A stretch of 64,000 bases of DNA. It comes from Pseudoalteromonas phenolica. Lineage in GTDB: Bacteria > Pseudomonadota > Gammaproteobacteria > Enterobacterales > Alteromonadaceae. The notes under the pieces are model-generated. The model was not told the DNA's origin. It saw only the letters and a list, made by a program, of their open reading frames with translations, and made no database searches. The position numbers and the translations under genes are program-made. This document shows positions 17,774 through 26,160 of the stretch, one piece after another; the stretch's first letter is position 1, and every line of letters begins with the position of its first letter. The DNA is taken from assembly GCF_001444405.1 (NCBI RefSeq), contig NZ_CP013187.1, forward strand, positions 2,232,001 to 2,296,000, read 5' to 3'.

Positions 17774-18835
17774 TTAAATTGATAAGCCTTTGTTACCAAT
17801 TGCTTTATTTAGATTTTGTTGTAATTCACTTAACAGGTCAGCACTTAAAGCTTCACCATCATTATTGCGCCATGTCACAGATGACTTTTTATCTGAAAGC
17901 GTAGAAATCTTTATACGATAGTCGCCTTCGTCGATTGGCAGAATAACTGTTTCATCACCCCAAATCGAATCCCAAACACTATCTTCAGGCTTTTCATATC
18001 TAACATGCAGCTCATCCTTTTCACCATCTACACTAATGATAGTGAAATTGAGCCGTTCTAAAACATTCGCTAAATTTGCAATTACAATATTTACAGGTTG
18101 AACAGCTACCATTGCAGCATTACCATTCGGATCGAAACCGATATCCAATGCTAACTGGCCTTGTTGCTTACGAAGCTCTACAAGTAATAAACGGTATTGA
18201 TAATCAAACTCAGCGATAATCTGGTTAAGTGCACGAACTTCTAATTGCTGTTTTAGCAATTCAGTTAATTCTATTTCATCACTTTGATAATCAACTAGTT
18301 CGGCGCTTAAAGAAGCCGTTCTTTGGTGTTCACTTTGAGAAACTGTGAATTTATACTTCTGCTTAGATGGAGTTGTTTCTTCTTGCCAAAACCACTTTGA
18401 AGAAGGCGTGATCACTGAGTACCAATCGGTTAACGCCTCACCTTGCTCCTTATTCATGCTTTCAAAACTAATTTGTTTTTCAGCAGCGACTGAGTCAACG
18501 GCTTGCCAGATAAAAGACGTTAAATCTTCAATTCCATCGTTTTTATCAAAAAATACTCTAGCAAGTTTATCATTCTGTTCAAGCCAAGAACCTGCAGCAA
18601 GAGTTAACACTTGTTGAGGTGGTCGCAACGCAAGCTCTTCAGTATCGTTATCGTACTGCGCTTCTTGCATGGCATAAGTTGGATCTTTGTAAGGCTGCTT
18701 TAAATCACTCGGAACTTGGACAGCTTTATTAATACGGTAATTTTTTTCATGGTGGGTGTCATTTGTGAAAACACTACATCCAGATAAACCAAGGATCACG
18801 CCTAACGCGACCGTTTTTGGGATCCAATACTGCAC
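17774..18835 (-). CDS. bamC: Outer membrane assembly lipoprotein BamC
   Basis: 353 residues. Lipoprotein signal MQYWIPKTVALGVILGLSGC with lipidated Cys20. An unstructured N-terminal segment follows (residues 30-95), of the kind that binds BamD in E. coli, then two helix-grip domains. BamC is a non-essential subunit of the BAM beta-barrel assembly machine. In many gammaproteobacteria it follows dapA; here no dapA precedes it and about 520 bp of non-coding DNA lies upstream. Confidence 0.9.
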   Translation of the reverse strand: MQYWIPKTVALGVILGLSGCSVFTNDTHHEKNYRINKAVQVPSDLKQPYKDPTYAMQEAQYDNDTEELALRPPQQVLTLAAGSWLEQNDKLARVFFDKNDGIEDLTSFIWQAVDSVAAEKQISFESMNKEQGEALTDWYSVITPSSKWFWQEETTPSKQKYKFTVSQSEHQRTASLSAELVDYQSDEIELTELLKQQLEVRALNQIIAEFDYQYRLLLVELRKQQGQLALDIGFDPNGNAAMVAVQPVNIVIANLANVLERLNFTIISVDGEKDELHVRYEKPEDSVWDSIWGDETVILPIDEGDYRIKISTLSDKKSSVTWRNNDGEALSADLLSELQQNLNKAIGNKGLSI

Positions 18836-19114
18836 TGATTATTCTCCTTAGCAGACCCTGTTATTTAGTTATATGAGTCGGGCATGCTTAGTTTGGTTCA
18901 CTGTAAAAGCGAAAATTATTAGTGTGACAAAACTTTCTTATAAATTTTAATCACTTAGAATCTTTTACTTAAAAAATTCTCAATATGTTACTTGTCTATC
19001 CGCACAAACACAAGAAAGCCCAGCTTTAAAAGTTGATAACAGACAGCCACAGTGCGTTATTAAGAGAGTTATGCTAAACTCTCGCGCGGCTTTTTAATTG
19101 GTGGGGGTTGATTA

Positions 19115-19186
19115 ATGTTCAAAACATTATCTAACCTGTTACTCAAATTACTCCTTAGTTTTTTATCAATACCATTAGAAAGTTGA
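19115..19186 (+). CDS. Possible 23-residue hydrophobic peptide
   Basis: ATG-TGA frame of 23 codons starting MFKTLSNLLLKLLLSFLS, strongly hydrophobic and amphipathic, preceded by a GGTGGGGG purine tract at about 8 bp. It could be a leader peptide, a small membrane peptide or a chance frame. No homologue is known to me. Length alone gives little support. Confidence 0.25.
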   Translation: MFKTLSNLLLKLLLSFLSIPLES

Positions 19187-19279
19187 TAATCGAATACTTA
19201 AGAATTCGGCAAGCATAATGAACTCAAGCTATTTCAAGGCAGATGAAGTTTCATTGTGTCGAAAACAGCATCAATAAGC

Positions 19280-19323
19280 GCATGTAAATAGATAACTTTT
19301 CTTTTCGTTTTCTATTTACATGC
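19280..19323. repeat. 17-bp imperfect inverted repeat upstream of gcvR
   Basis: Arms 19280-19296 and 19307-19323 pair at 16 of 17 positions (13 continuous outer pairs starting GCATGTAAATAGA, one mismatch, three inner pairs) around a 10-nt pyrimidine loop. It ends 32 bp before the gcvR ATG. There is no T-run after the stem, so it may be an operator or an mRNA leader hairpin. Confidence 0.7.
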
Positions 19324-19355
19324 AAACGAATAAGACAAATTAGTTTGGCCAATTA

Positions 19356-19889
19356 ATGACCGCATTTGCAAACCAACAATTAGTACTTACCGCCATAGGC
19401 GAAGATCGTTCAGGTATTGTCAGTGAACTTACTCAACTTGTGAGTGATTGTAACTGCAATATCATTGATAGTCGTATTGCCATTCTTGGTAGAGAATTCA
19501 CTTTCATCATGTTACTCAGTGGTGATATGGCCGCCATTAGCCGTGTTGAACATACGCTACCAATTAAAGGAATGGAATTAGGGCTACTAACCATGATGAA
19601 ACGCACCAGTTCGCATTCGGAAGACGATTATATTGGTGCTTATAACTTAGAATATACGGGCATAGACGCGCCAGGCACACTCAGTAAAGTGACACGTTTT
19701 ATCGCAGAGCACAATGTCAGTATCGCATCGTTAAAATCTGACACGTATGAACAAGACAATGAATTACATATGCGCTGTGAGTTAGAATTAAATTTACCTT
19801 CACAGATCGATCTTGATGATTTCAAAGTACAATTCGAAGCACTTTCAAGTACACTCAATGTAGATTACATTTTAAGACGTATTCGCTAA
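19356..19889 (+). CDS. gcvR: Glycine cleavage system transcriptional repressor GcvR (double ACT)
   Basis: 177 residues with two ACT domains, about 8-85 (LTAIGEDRSGIVSELTQL) and 95-175 (YTGIDAPGTLSKVTRF). GcvR binds glycine and blocks the activator GcvA by direct contact, thus repressing gcvTHP when glycine is scarce. It is followed 8 bp later by bcp, the same pair as in E. coli and relatives, which supports the name. A strong inverted repeat precedes the gene. Confidence 0.88.
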   Translation: MTAFANQQLVLTAIGEDRSGIVSELTQLVSDCNCNIIDSRIAILGREFTFIMLLSGDMAAISRVEHTLPIKGMELGLLTMMKRTSSHSEDDYIGAYNLEYTGIDAPGTLSKVTRFIAEHNVSIASLKSDTYEQDNELHMRCELELNLPSQIDLDDFKVQFEALSSTLNVDYILRRIR

Positions 19890-19897
19890 GGATATAT

Positions 19898-20371
19898 ATG
19901 AACACATTAAAAGCAGGTGACAACGCACCTTTATTCTCGTTACAAAACCAAAATGACGAAACAGTCGAACTAAAAACCTTATTAGAATCAAACCAAGTTT
20001 TAGTTTACTTCTATCCTAAAGCGTCAACACCTGGTTGTACGGTTCAAGCTGAAAACCTGCGTAATGAAAAAGCACAACTTGCTGAGCTTAATACTGTTGC
20101 GGTTGGTATTAGCCCCGATCCAATCAAGCGCTTAAAGAACTTCGAAACTAAGAAAGAGTTAAACTTTGACCTATTATCTGACGAAGATCATGCCATTGCA
20201 GATGCGTTTGGTGTGTGGGGTTTAAAAAAGTTTATGGGTAAAGAATACGATGGTATTCACAGAATTAGCTTCTTAGTATCTCAAGATGGTAAAATCAAAC
20301 ATGTGTTTGATAAATTCAAGACTAAAGACCATCACGAAGTTGTTATTAACTTCCTAAAAGAAAACGCATAA
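19898..20371 (+). CDS. bcp: Peroxiredoxin Bcp (thioredoxin-dependent thiol peroxidase)
   Basis: 157 residues. Peroxidatic Cys47 in STPGCTVQA, with the conserved upstream YFYPKA. It is the only cysteine: the resolving Cys five residues later in E. coli Bcp (VQAC) is Glu here (VQAEN). It is therefore a 1-Cys type Bcp that would need an external thiol to resolve. Cytoplasmic reduction of hydrogen and organic peroxides. It lies in an operon with gcvR and is followed by a strong terminator. Confidence 0.92.
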   Translation: MNTLKAGDNAPLFSLQNQNDETVELKTLLESNQVLVYFYPKASTPGCTVQAENLRNEKAQLAELNTVAVGISPDPIKRLKNFETKKELNFDLLSDEDHAIADAFGVWGLKKFMGKEYDGIHRISFLVSQDGKIKHVFDKFKTKDHHEVVINFLKENA

Positions 20372-20390
20372 TCGTATTCTTCTAAAAGTA

Positions 20391-20418
20391 AAAAGGTATG
20401 CTAAACGCATACCTTTTT
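20391..20418. terminator. Bidirectional terminator after bcp
   Basis: Eleven-bp stem AAAAGGTATGC / GCATACCTTTT with TAAAC loop, A-run before and six T after. It separates bcp from the convergent dehydrogenase gene. Confidence 0.92.
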
Positions 20419-20427
20419 TGTTTTACG

Positions 20428-21312
20428 CTACTTCTTGTCGTGAATCGCATCTAAGCGTGCTAATAAGCTCGATGTATCAAAACGGCCACCACCTAGCGCT
20501 TGAACGTCAGCATAATATTGGTCAACCATGGCTGTCAGTGGAATACTTGCGCCGTTGTTTCGCGCTTCATCAAGAGCAATGCCCAAATCTTTACGCATCC
20601 AATCCACCGCAAAGCCAAACTCATATTCACCCGCTAACATGGTTTTATAACGATTTTCCATTTGCCATGAACCAGCAGCGCCTTTTGAAATTGTCTCAAT
20701 AACTTTTTCACCATCTAGACCTGCTTGCTTAGCAAAATGAAGCCCCTCAGCTAAACCTTGTACTACACCTGCAATACAAATTTGATTAACCATTTTACAG
20801 GTTTGACCTGCACCAACTGGCCCTAATAACTGGCTAAAACGACTAAACGCAGCCATGATTGGTTGTACTTTATCAAACACAGATTGTTCACCACCGACCA
20901 TAACAGTCAACACGCCATTTTCTGCCCCCGCCTGACCACCTGATACTGGCGCATCAAGAAATGCGACTGATTGCTCTGCCGCCTTTTCAGCCACTTCTTT
21001 CGCAACTTTTGCTGATGTGGTTGTATGGTCGACTAAGATAGCTCCTGACTTCATACCCGCAAGCACGCCTTCTTCACCATACACAACCGAGCGCAAGTCA
21101 TCATCATTACCAACGCACATAAACACAACTTCAGCCTGCTCTACTGCCAATTTTGGCGTATTTGCAAAATCTCCACCGTGCTCTTTAGCCCAAGCTTCTG
21201 CTTTGGCTGTGGTGCGATTAAACACGGTTACTTGGTAACCCGCTTTCTGTAAATGTCCAGCCATTGGAAAGCCCATGACACCTAAACCGATAAAAGCCAC
21301 ATTCATTGACAT
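20428..21312 (-). CDS. 3-hydroxyisobutyrate dehydrogenase-family NAD(P) oxidoreductase
   Basis: 294 residues. Rossmann motif GLGVMGFPMAGHL at 9-21, DAPVSGGQAGAENG near 122-135, and the catalytic Lys in GAGQTCKMVNQ near 172. This is the beta-hydroxyacid dehydrogenase family (MmsB, GarR, YihU, GLYR). The sequence does not settle whether the substrate is 3-hydroxyisobutyrate, tartronate semialdehyde or succinic semialdehyde. A glycerate-kinase-like gene 1.6 kb away makes tartronate semialdehyde worth considering, but the two are not in one operon. AGGACAA ribosome site. Confidence 0.85.
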   Translation of the reverse strand: MSMNVAFIGLGVMGFPMAGHLQKAGYQVTVFNRTTAKAEAWAKEHGGDFANTPKLAVEQAEVVFMCVGNDDDLRSVVYGEEGVLAGMKSGAILVDHTTTSAKVAKEVAEKAAEQSVAFLDAPVSGGQAGAENGVLTVMVGGEQSVFDKVQPIMAAFSRFSQLLGPVGAGQTCKMVNQICIAGVVQGLAEGLHFAKQAGLDGEKVIETISKGAAGSWQMENRYKTMLAGEYEFGFAVDWMRKDLGIALDEARNNGASIPLTAMVDQYYADVQALGGGRFDTSSLLARLDAIHDKK

Positions 21313-21445
21313 AAAATTGTCCTATTTGTTTGTTAGGGTATGAAGATTGGAGCTTTTATACCCAAGACGCTTGGGTATGGCAAATGAAATAGACACATGC
21401 GGATTAAAAACAAAAAGCAATCTACTCGCTTTGGATGTATTAATT

Positions 21446-21961
21446 ATGGATAACATTTATAGATACAGTATTGATTTACTTAATGGCAAAAAACTTCCAA
21501 TGAGTACCTTTGAAGGTAAAACCTTGCTCATCGTAAACATTGCCAGTAAATGCAGCTTTGCAAACCAAGTTGCCGGATTAGAATCTCTCTATAGAGAATA
21601 CAAAAAAGATGGTTTTGAAATATTAGCAGTACCCTGTGATCAATTTGGTCATAGCGAGCCTTTATCAGGTGAGCCTTTACTTGACTCTTATAACAAATAC
21701 TTCACTGCCAGTTTTTATATTTCTCAAAAACATCATGTGCTTGGCCCTGATGCACACCCTATTTTTAACTATTTAAAAACGCATACACGTGGCATAGTGC
21801 AAAATCGGGCAATTAAATGGAATTTCACTAAGTTTTTAGTAAACTCAAAAGGTGAACTCGTCGCACGTTATGCGCCTAGAACTAAACCAGAATCACTAAA
21901 AACAGCTATTGAGAGTCAGCTTTATGATGAAAGTCGCCTTGTTCAGCTCGCAAAGGTATGA
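21446..21961 (+). CDS. Glutathione peroxidase (cysteine type)
   Basis: 171 residues from ATG 21446, which gives the normal family N-terminus (NIYRYSIDLLNG). Upstream ATG 21377 and TTG 21347 would add sequence unlike the family. Active-site Cys in NIASKCSFANQ, where animal enzymes have selenocysteine; Gln in DQFGHSEP; Trp/Asn in IKWNFTKFLV complete the tetrad. It probably reduces peroxides with thioredoxin or glutathione. Its end overlaps the next gene by 35 bp, suggesting an operon. Confidence 0.87.
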   Translation: MDNIYRYSIDLLNGKKLPMSTFEGKTLLIVNIASKCSFANQVAGLESLYREYKKDGFEILAVPCDQFGHSEPLSGEPLLDSYNKYFTASFYISQKHHVLGPDAHPIFNYLKTHTRGIVQNRAIKWNFTKFLVNSKGELVARYAPRTKPESLKTAIESQLYDESRLVQLAKV

Positions 21962-22907
21962 ACAACCCTATTTCGAACACGCATTATCCACTACCAGCAA
22001 TATTAGCGTCTCGCATTTTAGCGAAGCATTAAATGTGCAAACTGCACCACTATGTTCGGGTTTTCAAGCTGTCTGCGCCTTTGTAAACGATGACTTATCA
22101 GGCCCTGTATTAGAATTATTAGCTGAGCAGGGTATACGCTGTATCGCATTAAGATGCGCAGGCTTTAATAATGTCGATATAGCATGTGCTAAAAAACTCG
22201 GGATCACCGTAGTTCGTGTACCCGCATACAGCCCTGAAGCCGTTGCAGAGCATTGTATTGCTTTAATGCTAACGCTCAGTCGTAAAACTCATAAAGCTTA
22301 TAACCGAGTAAGAGAAGATAACTTCGACCTAAATGGCTTACTCGGTTTTAATCTGCATAAAAAAACGGTCGGTATTGTTGGTGCAGGAAAGATTGGCCAA
22401 GCCCTGATCCGAATTCTCAATGGCTTTGGTGCAGAAGTTTTAGTGTTTGACCCTAACGTTGGCGAAGGCTCTTATACTCAAGTTAGCCTAGAAATGTTAT
22501 TGGCCCAAAGTGATATCATTTCGTTGCACTGCCCTTTAAATGAAGCAACTCATCATATTATCGATGAAACTGCATTTAACAAAATGCAAGAGGGAGTCAT
22601 GTTAATTAATACTAGTCGCGGTGCACTCATAGATACTCAGGCCTGTATTCAAGCACTAAAATCAAGAAAATTAGGCTACTTGGGACTAGATGTCTATGAA
22701 CAGGAGTCTGAGCTGTTCTTCAAAAATCGCAGTGAAGAAATTTTGCAAGATGACTTATTCGCTCGTTTAGTGAGCTTTCCTAATGTACTGATTACAGGTC
22801 ACCAGGGTTTCTTCACAGAAGAAGCTCTTGAGCAAATTGCTGATGTGACAATTGGTAACTTAAGTGACTTTAGTCAAAACAAGCCACTATTAAATGAAGT
22901 GAGCTAA
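21927..22907 (+). CDS. D-2-hydroxyacid dehydrogenase (LdhA-like)
   Basis: 326 residues from ATG 21927 (MKVALFSSQRYEQPYF), which aligns with the start of E. coli LdhA; ATG 21924 is one codon earlier. Rossmann loop GIVGAGKIGQAL near 145, catalytic Arg in INTSRGALID, Glu in DVYEQESE and His in TGHQGFFTEEAL, the last typical of D-lactate dehydrogenases. It interconverts pyruvate and D-lactate, or a related 2-keto acid. The first 35 bp overlap the glutathione peroxidase gene in another frame. Confidence 0.85.
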   Translation: MKVALFSSQRYEQPYFEHALSTTSNISVSHFSEALNVQTAPLCSGFQAVCAFVNDDLSGPVLELLAEQGIRCIALRCAGFNNVDIACAKKLGITVVRVPAYSPEAVAEHCIALMLTLSRKTHKAYNRVREDNFDLNGLLGFNLHKKTVGIVGAGKIGQALIRILNGFGAEVLVFDPNVGEGSYTQVSLEMLLAQSDIISLHCPLNEATHHIIDETAFNKMQEGVMLINTSRGALIDTQACIQALKSRKLGYLGLDVYEQESELFFKNRSEEILQDDLFARLVSFPNVLITGHQGFFTEEALEQIADVTIGNLSDFSQNKPLLNEVS

Positions 22908-22919
22908 CTTAAACTAAGT

Positions 22920-23759
22920 TTAAGTAGCCACACTAAATTGTCGGTTTTCATCAAGCTTGATGTGCAAGTCGCTGCGCGCACTCAGGCTTTCGATTCCCCA
23001 TCGGGTTAATCGCTCAAAATATTGAATAAAGATAGTGACTGCTTCATCACTCATACCGGTCCCTGCTCGTTTTATTAGCTGATGCTCTTGCTGCAAACGC
23101 CAACTGTAAACACGCTCGAAGCTTTGCGCATTCAAAAAAACTAATTTATCGAAAAGTGCGAACAAGGCTTGATACTCATCCGATAAAAATTGGTTCACTC
23201 GGACACGATACTTTCCATTTGAGTCTTGCGTAGTTTCGAGATTATTCATCGGTATATTTAACTGCGCTTCACTTTGTGGCAGTAGTCCTAAACACCACCC
23301 CTCAAAAATAAGCACCTTGGGCTTATTTTTGCAATATAACCACCTATCAGTGCTATAAGGCTCATCAATCGCTTTGTTAAAACGAGGCAGGATAAAATCC
23401 TCACTATTTTTAAATCTTTTTACTTGCTCAATAGCAAAACTAATATCGTGCGTACCTGGCACGCCTCGCACATTAAAAAGCGGATGGTATTGAGTAGCTC
23501 GCTCTACTCTTTGTGCTTTTGATAAATAAAAGTCGTCTAAAGAAACAATCTCAGTGGTAATACCTTGGCTCTCTAAATATGCCCTTAAATACTCCGATAA
23601 TGTTGACTTACCACTGCCCTGCGCACCATTAATGGCTAAGCAAAATGGGCATTTTTGTTTGGATAAAACTTGCTCTAACCAGTCGAGTACACATTGCACA
23701 TTATCTGGGTAACTTTTTAAAAGAGTATGCTTCTCTAAAAACTCTGTTTGCCAACGCAT
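22920..23759 (-). CDS. P-loop kinase, D-glycerate 3-kinase-like
   Basis: 279 residues. Walker A GAQGSGKST near residues 45-53, an acidic Walker B-like stretch VLIFEGWCLGL near 150, DDFYLSKAQR, and a YHPLFNVRGVPGTHD motif. This is the phosphoribulokinase/uridine kinase-like family that includes plant-type glycerate 3-kinase (GLYK) and YggC. Phosphorylation of D-glycerate is the best guess, from family pattern only. It sits downstream of pdxJ on the same strand, but a terminator separates them. Confidence 0.75.
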   Translation of the reverse strand: MRWQTEFLEKHTLLKSYPDNVQCVLDWLEQVLSKQKCPFCLAINGAQGSGKSTLSEYLRAYLESQGITTEIVSLDDFYLSKAQRVERATQYHPLFNVRGVPGTHDISFAIEQVKRFKNSEDFILPRFNKAIDEPYSTDRWLYCKNKPKVLIFEGWCLGLLPQSEAQLNIPMNNLETTQDSNGKYRVRVNQFLSDEYQALFALFDKLVFLNAQSFERVYSWRLQQEHQLIKRAGTGMSDEAVTIFIQYFERLTRWGIESLSARSDLHIKLDENRQFSVAT

Positions 23760-23789
23760 ATTGACCTCTTATAAATGAAACACATATAG

Positions 23790-23812
23790 AAAAGGCCGCA
23801 TTGGCGGCCCTT
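23790..23812 (-). terminator. pdxJ terminator
   Basis: GC-rich stem GGCCGC / GCGGCC with ATTG loop, extended by outer AAA/TTT pairs. On the minus strand a TTTTC tail follows. It lies 20-40 bp after the pdxJ stop and marks the end of the long rpoE-pdxJ gene run. Confidence 0.8.
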
Positions 23813-23831
23813 TAGAGTACATGTAAGCTTA

Positions 23832-24566
23832 TTAAGCTTGTCTTGCCTCTAACATGATACGCTTCATATCACGCACGGCTTTTTCAAGGCCATCGATTGC
23901 TGCGCGCGCAATAATCGCATGACCAATGTTCAGCTCATAAATTTCAGGCATTTCAGCAATCGGCTTAACATTGTGGTAATGCAAACCATGACCTGCATTC
24001 ACTATGATCCCTAGTCCGTGCGCATATTTCACGCCTTCACGAATTCGCTCAAGTTCTTGCGCCATTTCTTTGTCTGTTTCGGCATCTGCATAAGCACCTG
24101 TGTGGATCTCAATATAAGGTGCTCCGGTTGCTTTTGCTGCATCAATTTGTGCTTTATCAGCATCAATGAATAACGATACTTTAATACCTGCGGCTTCTAG
24201 TTTGCTTACAGCGTCGGTGATTGCAGCTTGATGTGAAATAACATCAAGGCCGCCTTCAGTAGTTAATTCTTCACGTTTTTCAGGTACTAGGCACACATAT
24301 GCTGGTTTAACTTCAAGCGCGATATTGATCATTTCTTCAGTCAGCGCGATTTCAAGATTCATACGAGTTTGAATGGTTTTTGCCATCACATAGACATCTC
24401 TGTCTTGAATATGACGTCTGTCTTCTCGTAAGTGGATGGTAATACCATCAGCACCGGCATGCTCAGCAACCGCTGCCGCATGTGCAGGGTCTGGATAACT
24501 GGTACCACGAGCTTGTCTTAGCGTTGCAATATGGTCGACGTTAACGCCTAATAAAATATCTTTCAT
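23832..24566 (-). CDS. pdxJ: Pyridoxine 5'-phosphate synthase
   Basis: 244 residues, TIM barrel. Motifs: GVNVDHIATLRQARG at the N-terminus, ITIHLREDRRHI near 44-55, and INAGHGLHYHNV-type region (residues 191-201). It condenses 1-deoxy-xylulose 5-phosphate with 3-amino-2-oxopropyl phosphate to give pyridoxine phosphate in vitamin B6 synthesis. Next to recO as in E. coli, but acpS, which often follows, is not here. Confidence 0.97.
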   Translation of the reverse strand: MKDILLGVNVDHIATLRQARGTSYPDPAHAAAVAEHAGADGITIHLREDRRHIQDRDVYVMAKTIQTRMNLEIALTEEMINIALEVKPAYVCLVPEKREELTTEGGLDVISHQAAITDAVSKLEAAGIKVSLFIDADKAQIDAAKATGAPYIEIHTGAYADAETDKEMAQELERIREGVKYAHGLGIIVNAGHGLHYHNVKPIAEMPEIYELNIGHAIIARAAIDGLEKAVRDMKRIMLEARQA

Positions 24567-24570
24567 TGCC

Positions 24571-25260
24571 TTACCTTGATAAAAATAATTCTCGGCTCTT
24601 TAAAGCCTTGTTTCCTAAAAGTGGTTTTAATAAATACCGACTTAAATGCTTTGCAGGCTTGCGCACCTCAGGATCTGCAAACTCCCCACTTGCCATACGA
24701 TTAAGTACTTTACCATTAAACCCCATTTGCGGGTTGTCGGTAACAACAAAGCCTAATTCTGGAATATATTGGTAATAATATTTATCTTTTATCTCATCAC
24801 CATCAGCATCCATGTCAAACTCAACCCCAAACCCCAAAGCTTCAAGTAACTGATACTCATAAGAACGTAATACGGGTTCAAAGTCATTACAGTCTACTAG
24901 TTGTTTTAAGTGTTTTTGATATAACTCGTAAATATATTCTTGTGGCTCACTGGCGGGGATCACTCTATAACTGAGCTCATTCAAATAAAAAGCACAATAT
25001 AACGGCTTGCCTTTTAAGGGAAGTGGGTTTTGTACTAATTCGAATTGGTTTAAGTATTTAAGGTCATAGTTGCCAGCATAGCGGCACAAAATTGGGGTGA
25101 ATGGTTGAAGTTGAGCACTGTACTTAACCGACTGTTTGCCTTTGAGTCTAGCCAACATGGTTAGGTGCCCTACACCTTCAACAAGCATACTTAGCATGGC
25201 CTGAGAGTCACTGTACGGACGTCTATGCAGTAAGTAAGCTTGTCGAAAGTCGTTATGCAA
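24571..25260 (-). CDS. recO: DNA repair protein RecO
   Basis: 229 residues. N-terminal OB-fold with the characteristic AYLLHRRPYSDSQAML near residues 9-24, followed by the helical domain. RecO loads RecA on SSB-coated DNA with RecR in the RecF pathway. The start abuts the era stop and the pdxJ start lies 4 bp after its stop, so it is translated within the lepA-to-pdxJ run. Confidence 0.95.
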   Translation of the reverse strand: MHNDFRQAYLLHRRPYSDSQAMLSMLVEGVGHLTMLARLKGKQSVKYSAQLQPFTPILCRYAGNYDLKYLNQFELVQNPLPLKGKPLYCAFYLNELSYRVIPASEPQEYIYELYQKHLKQLVDCNDFEPVLRSYEYQLLEALGFGVEFDMDADGDEIKDKYYYQYIPELGFVVTDNPQMGFNGKVLNRMASGEFADPEVRKPAKHLSRYLLKPLLGNKALKSRELFLSR

Positions 25261-26160
25261 TCAGTCTTCTCCGTAGCCTAGAGAGCGAAGTGCACGCTCA
25301 TCGTCAGCCCAGCCAGACTTCACTTTTACCCAAAGTTCAAGAAATACTTTGTTATCAAGCATATCTTCAAGGTCTTTACGCGCTTCGCGACCGATAACCT
25401 TAAGCTTTTCGCCTTTATTACCGATTACCATACGCTTTTGTGATTGACGTTCAACTAAGATCAAACCATTGATCTGCCAAACGCCATTGTCTTGCCATTT
25501 AAACTGTTCGATTTCTACAGTAACAGAGTAAGGAAGTTCGTCCCCCATGAAACGCATTAACTTTTCACGAATGATTTCTGCTGCTAAGAAGCGCATTGAT
25601 CGATCAGTCACGTAATCTTCAGGGAAGTAAAATTCACACGCAGGAAGGCGTTTGCGAACTTCATCTTTTACCAAATCGATATTCTTACCGCTTTTTGCAG
25701 AAATTGGCACGATACCAACAAAGTTACCTTGCTCACTCAACCACTGCATGTGGGGAAGTACGGCTTCTTTGTCTTTTACATTATCCGTTTTGTTCATAAC
25801 AATAAGCACTGGACGACCACTGTCTTGGACTTTTTTTAGTACCATTTCATCGTCTTTCGTCCATAGCGTGCCTTCAACCACAAAAATGATCAGTTCAACA
25901 TCACCAATTGAGCTTGATGCTGCACGGTTCATTAAACGGTTGATCGCACGTTTTTCTTCAATATGAAGACCCGGCGTGTCGACATAAACGGCTTGATAGT
26001 TGTCTTCAGTATGAATACCCATGATACGGTGACGGGTAGTTTGCGGTTTGCGCGAGGTGATACTGACTTTTTGTTCAACAATTTTGTTTAGTAACGTTGA
26101 TTTACCCACATTAGGGCGACCAACGATTGCGATCATGCCGCAGTGCGTATTAGGCGTCAT
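25261..26160 (-). CDS. era: GTPase Era
   Basis: 299 residues. G1 GRPNVGKSTL near residue 14, G3 DTPGLH, G4 NKTD near 123, and a C-terminal KH domain with GNKGEKLKVIGREAR. Era binds the 3' end of 16S rRNA and helps 30S maturation. It overlaps rnc by 11 bp, the usual arrangement. Confidence 0.98.
   Translation of the reverse strand: MTPNTHCGMIAIVGRPNVGKSTLLNKIVEQKVSITSRKPQTTRHRIMGIHTEDNYQAVYVDTPGLHIEEKRAINRLMNRAASSSIGDVELIIFVVEGTLWTKDDEMVLKKVQDSGRPVLIVMNKTDNVKDKEAVLPHMQWLSEQGNFVGIVPISAKSGKNIDLVKDEVRKRLPACEFYFPEDYVTDRSMRFLAAEIIREKLMRFMGDELPYSVTVEIEQFKWQDNGVWQINGLILVERQSQKRMVIGNKGEKLKVIGREARKDLEDMLDNKVFLELWVKVKSGWADDERALRSLGYGED

Larger units (their letters stand above)
18836..19355. other. 520-bp interval between bamC and gcvR
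   Basis: No long reading frame on either strand and no recognisable dapA remnant. It holds the bamC promoter side, a small hairpin (GAGAGTT / AACTCTC near 19070), a possible 23-codon ORF (19115-19186) and a strong hairpin (19280-19323) just before gcvR. No tRNA-like fold was noticed. Confidence 0.6.
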
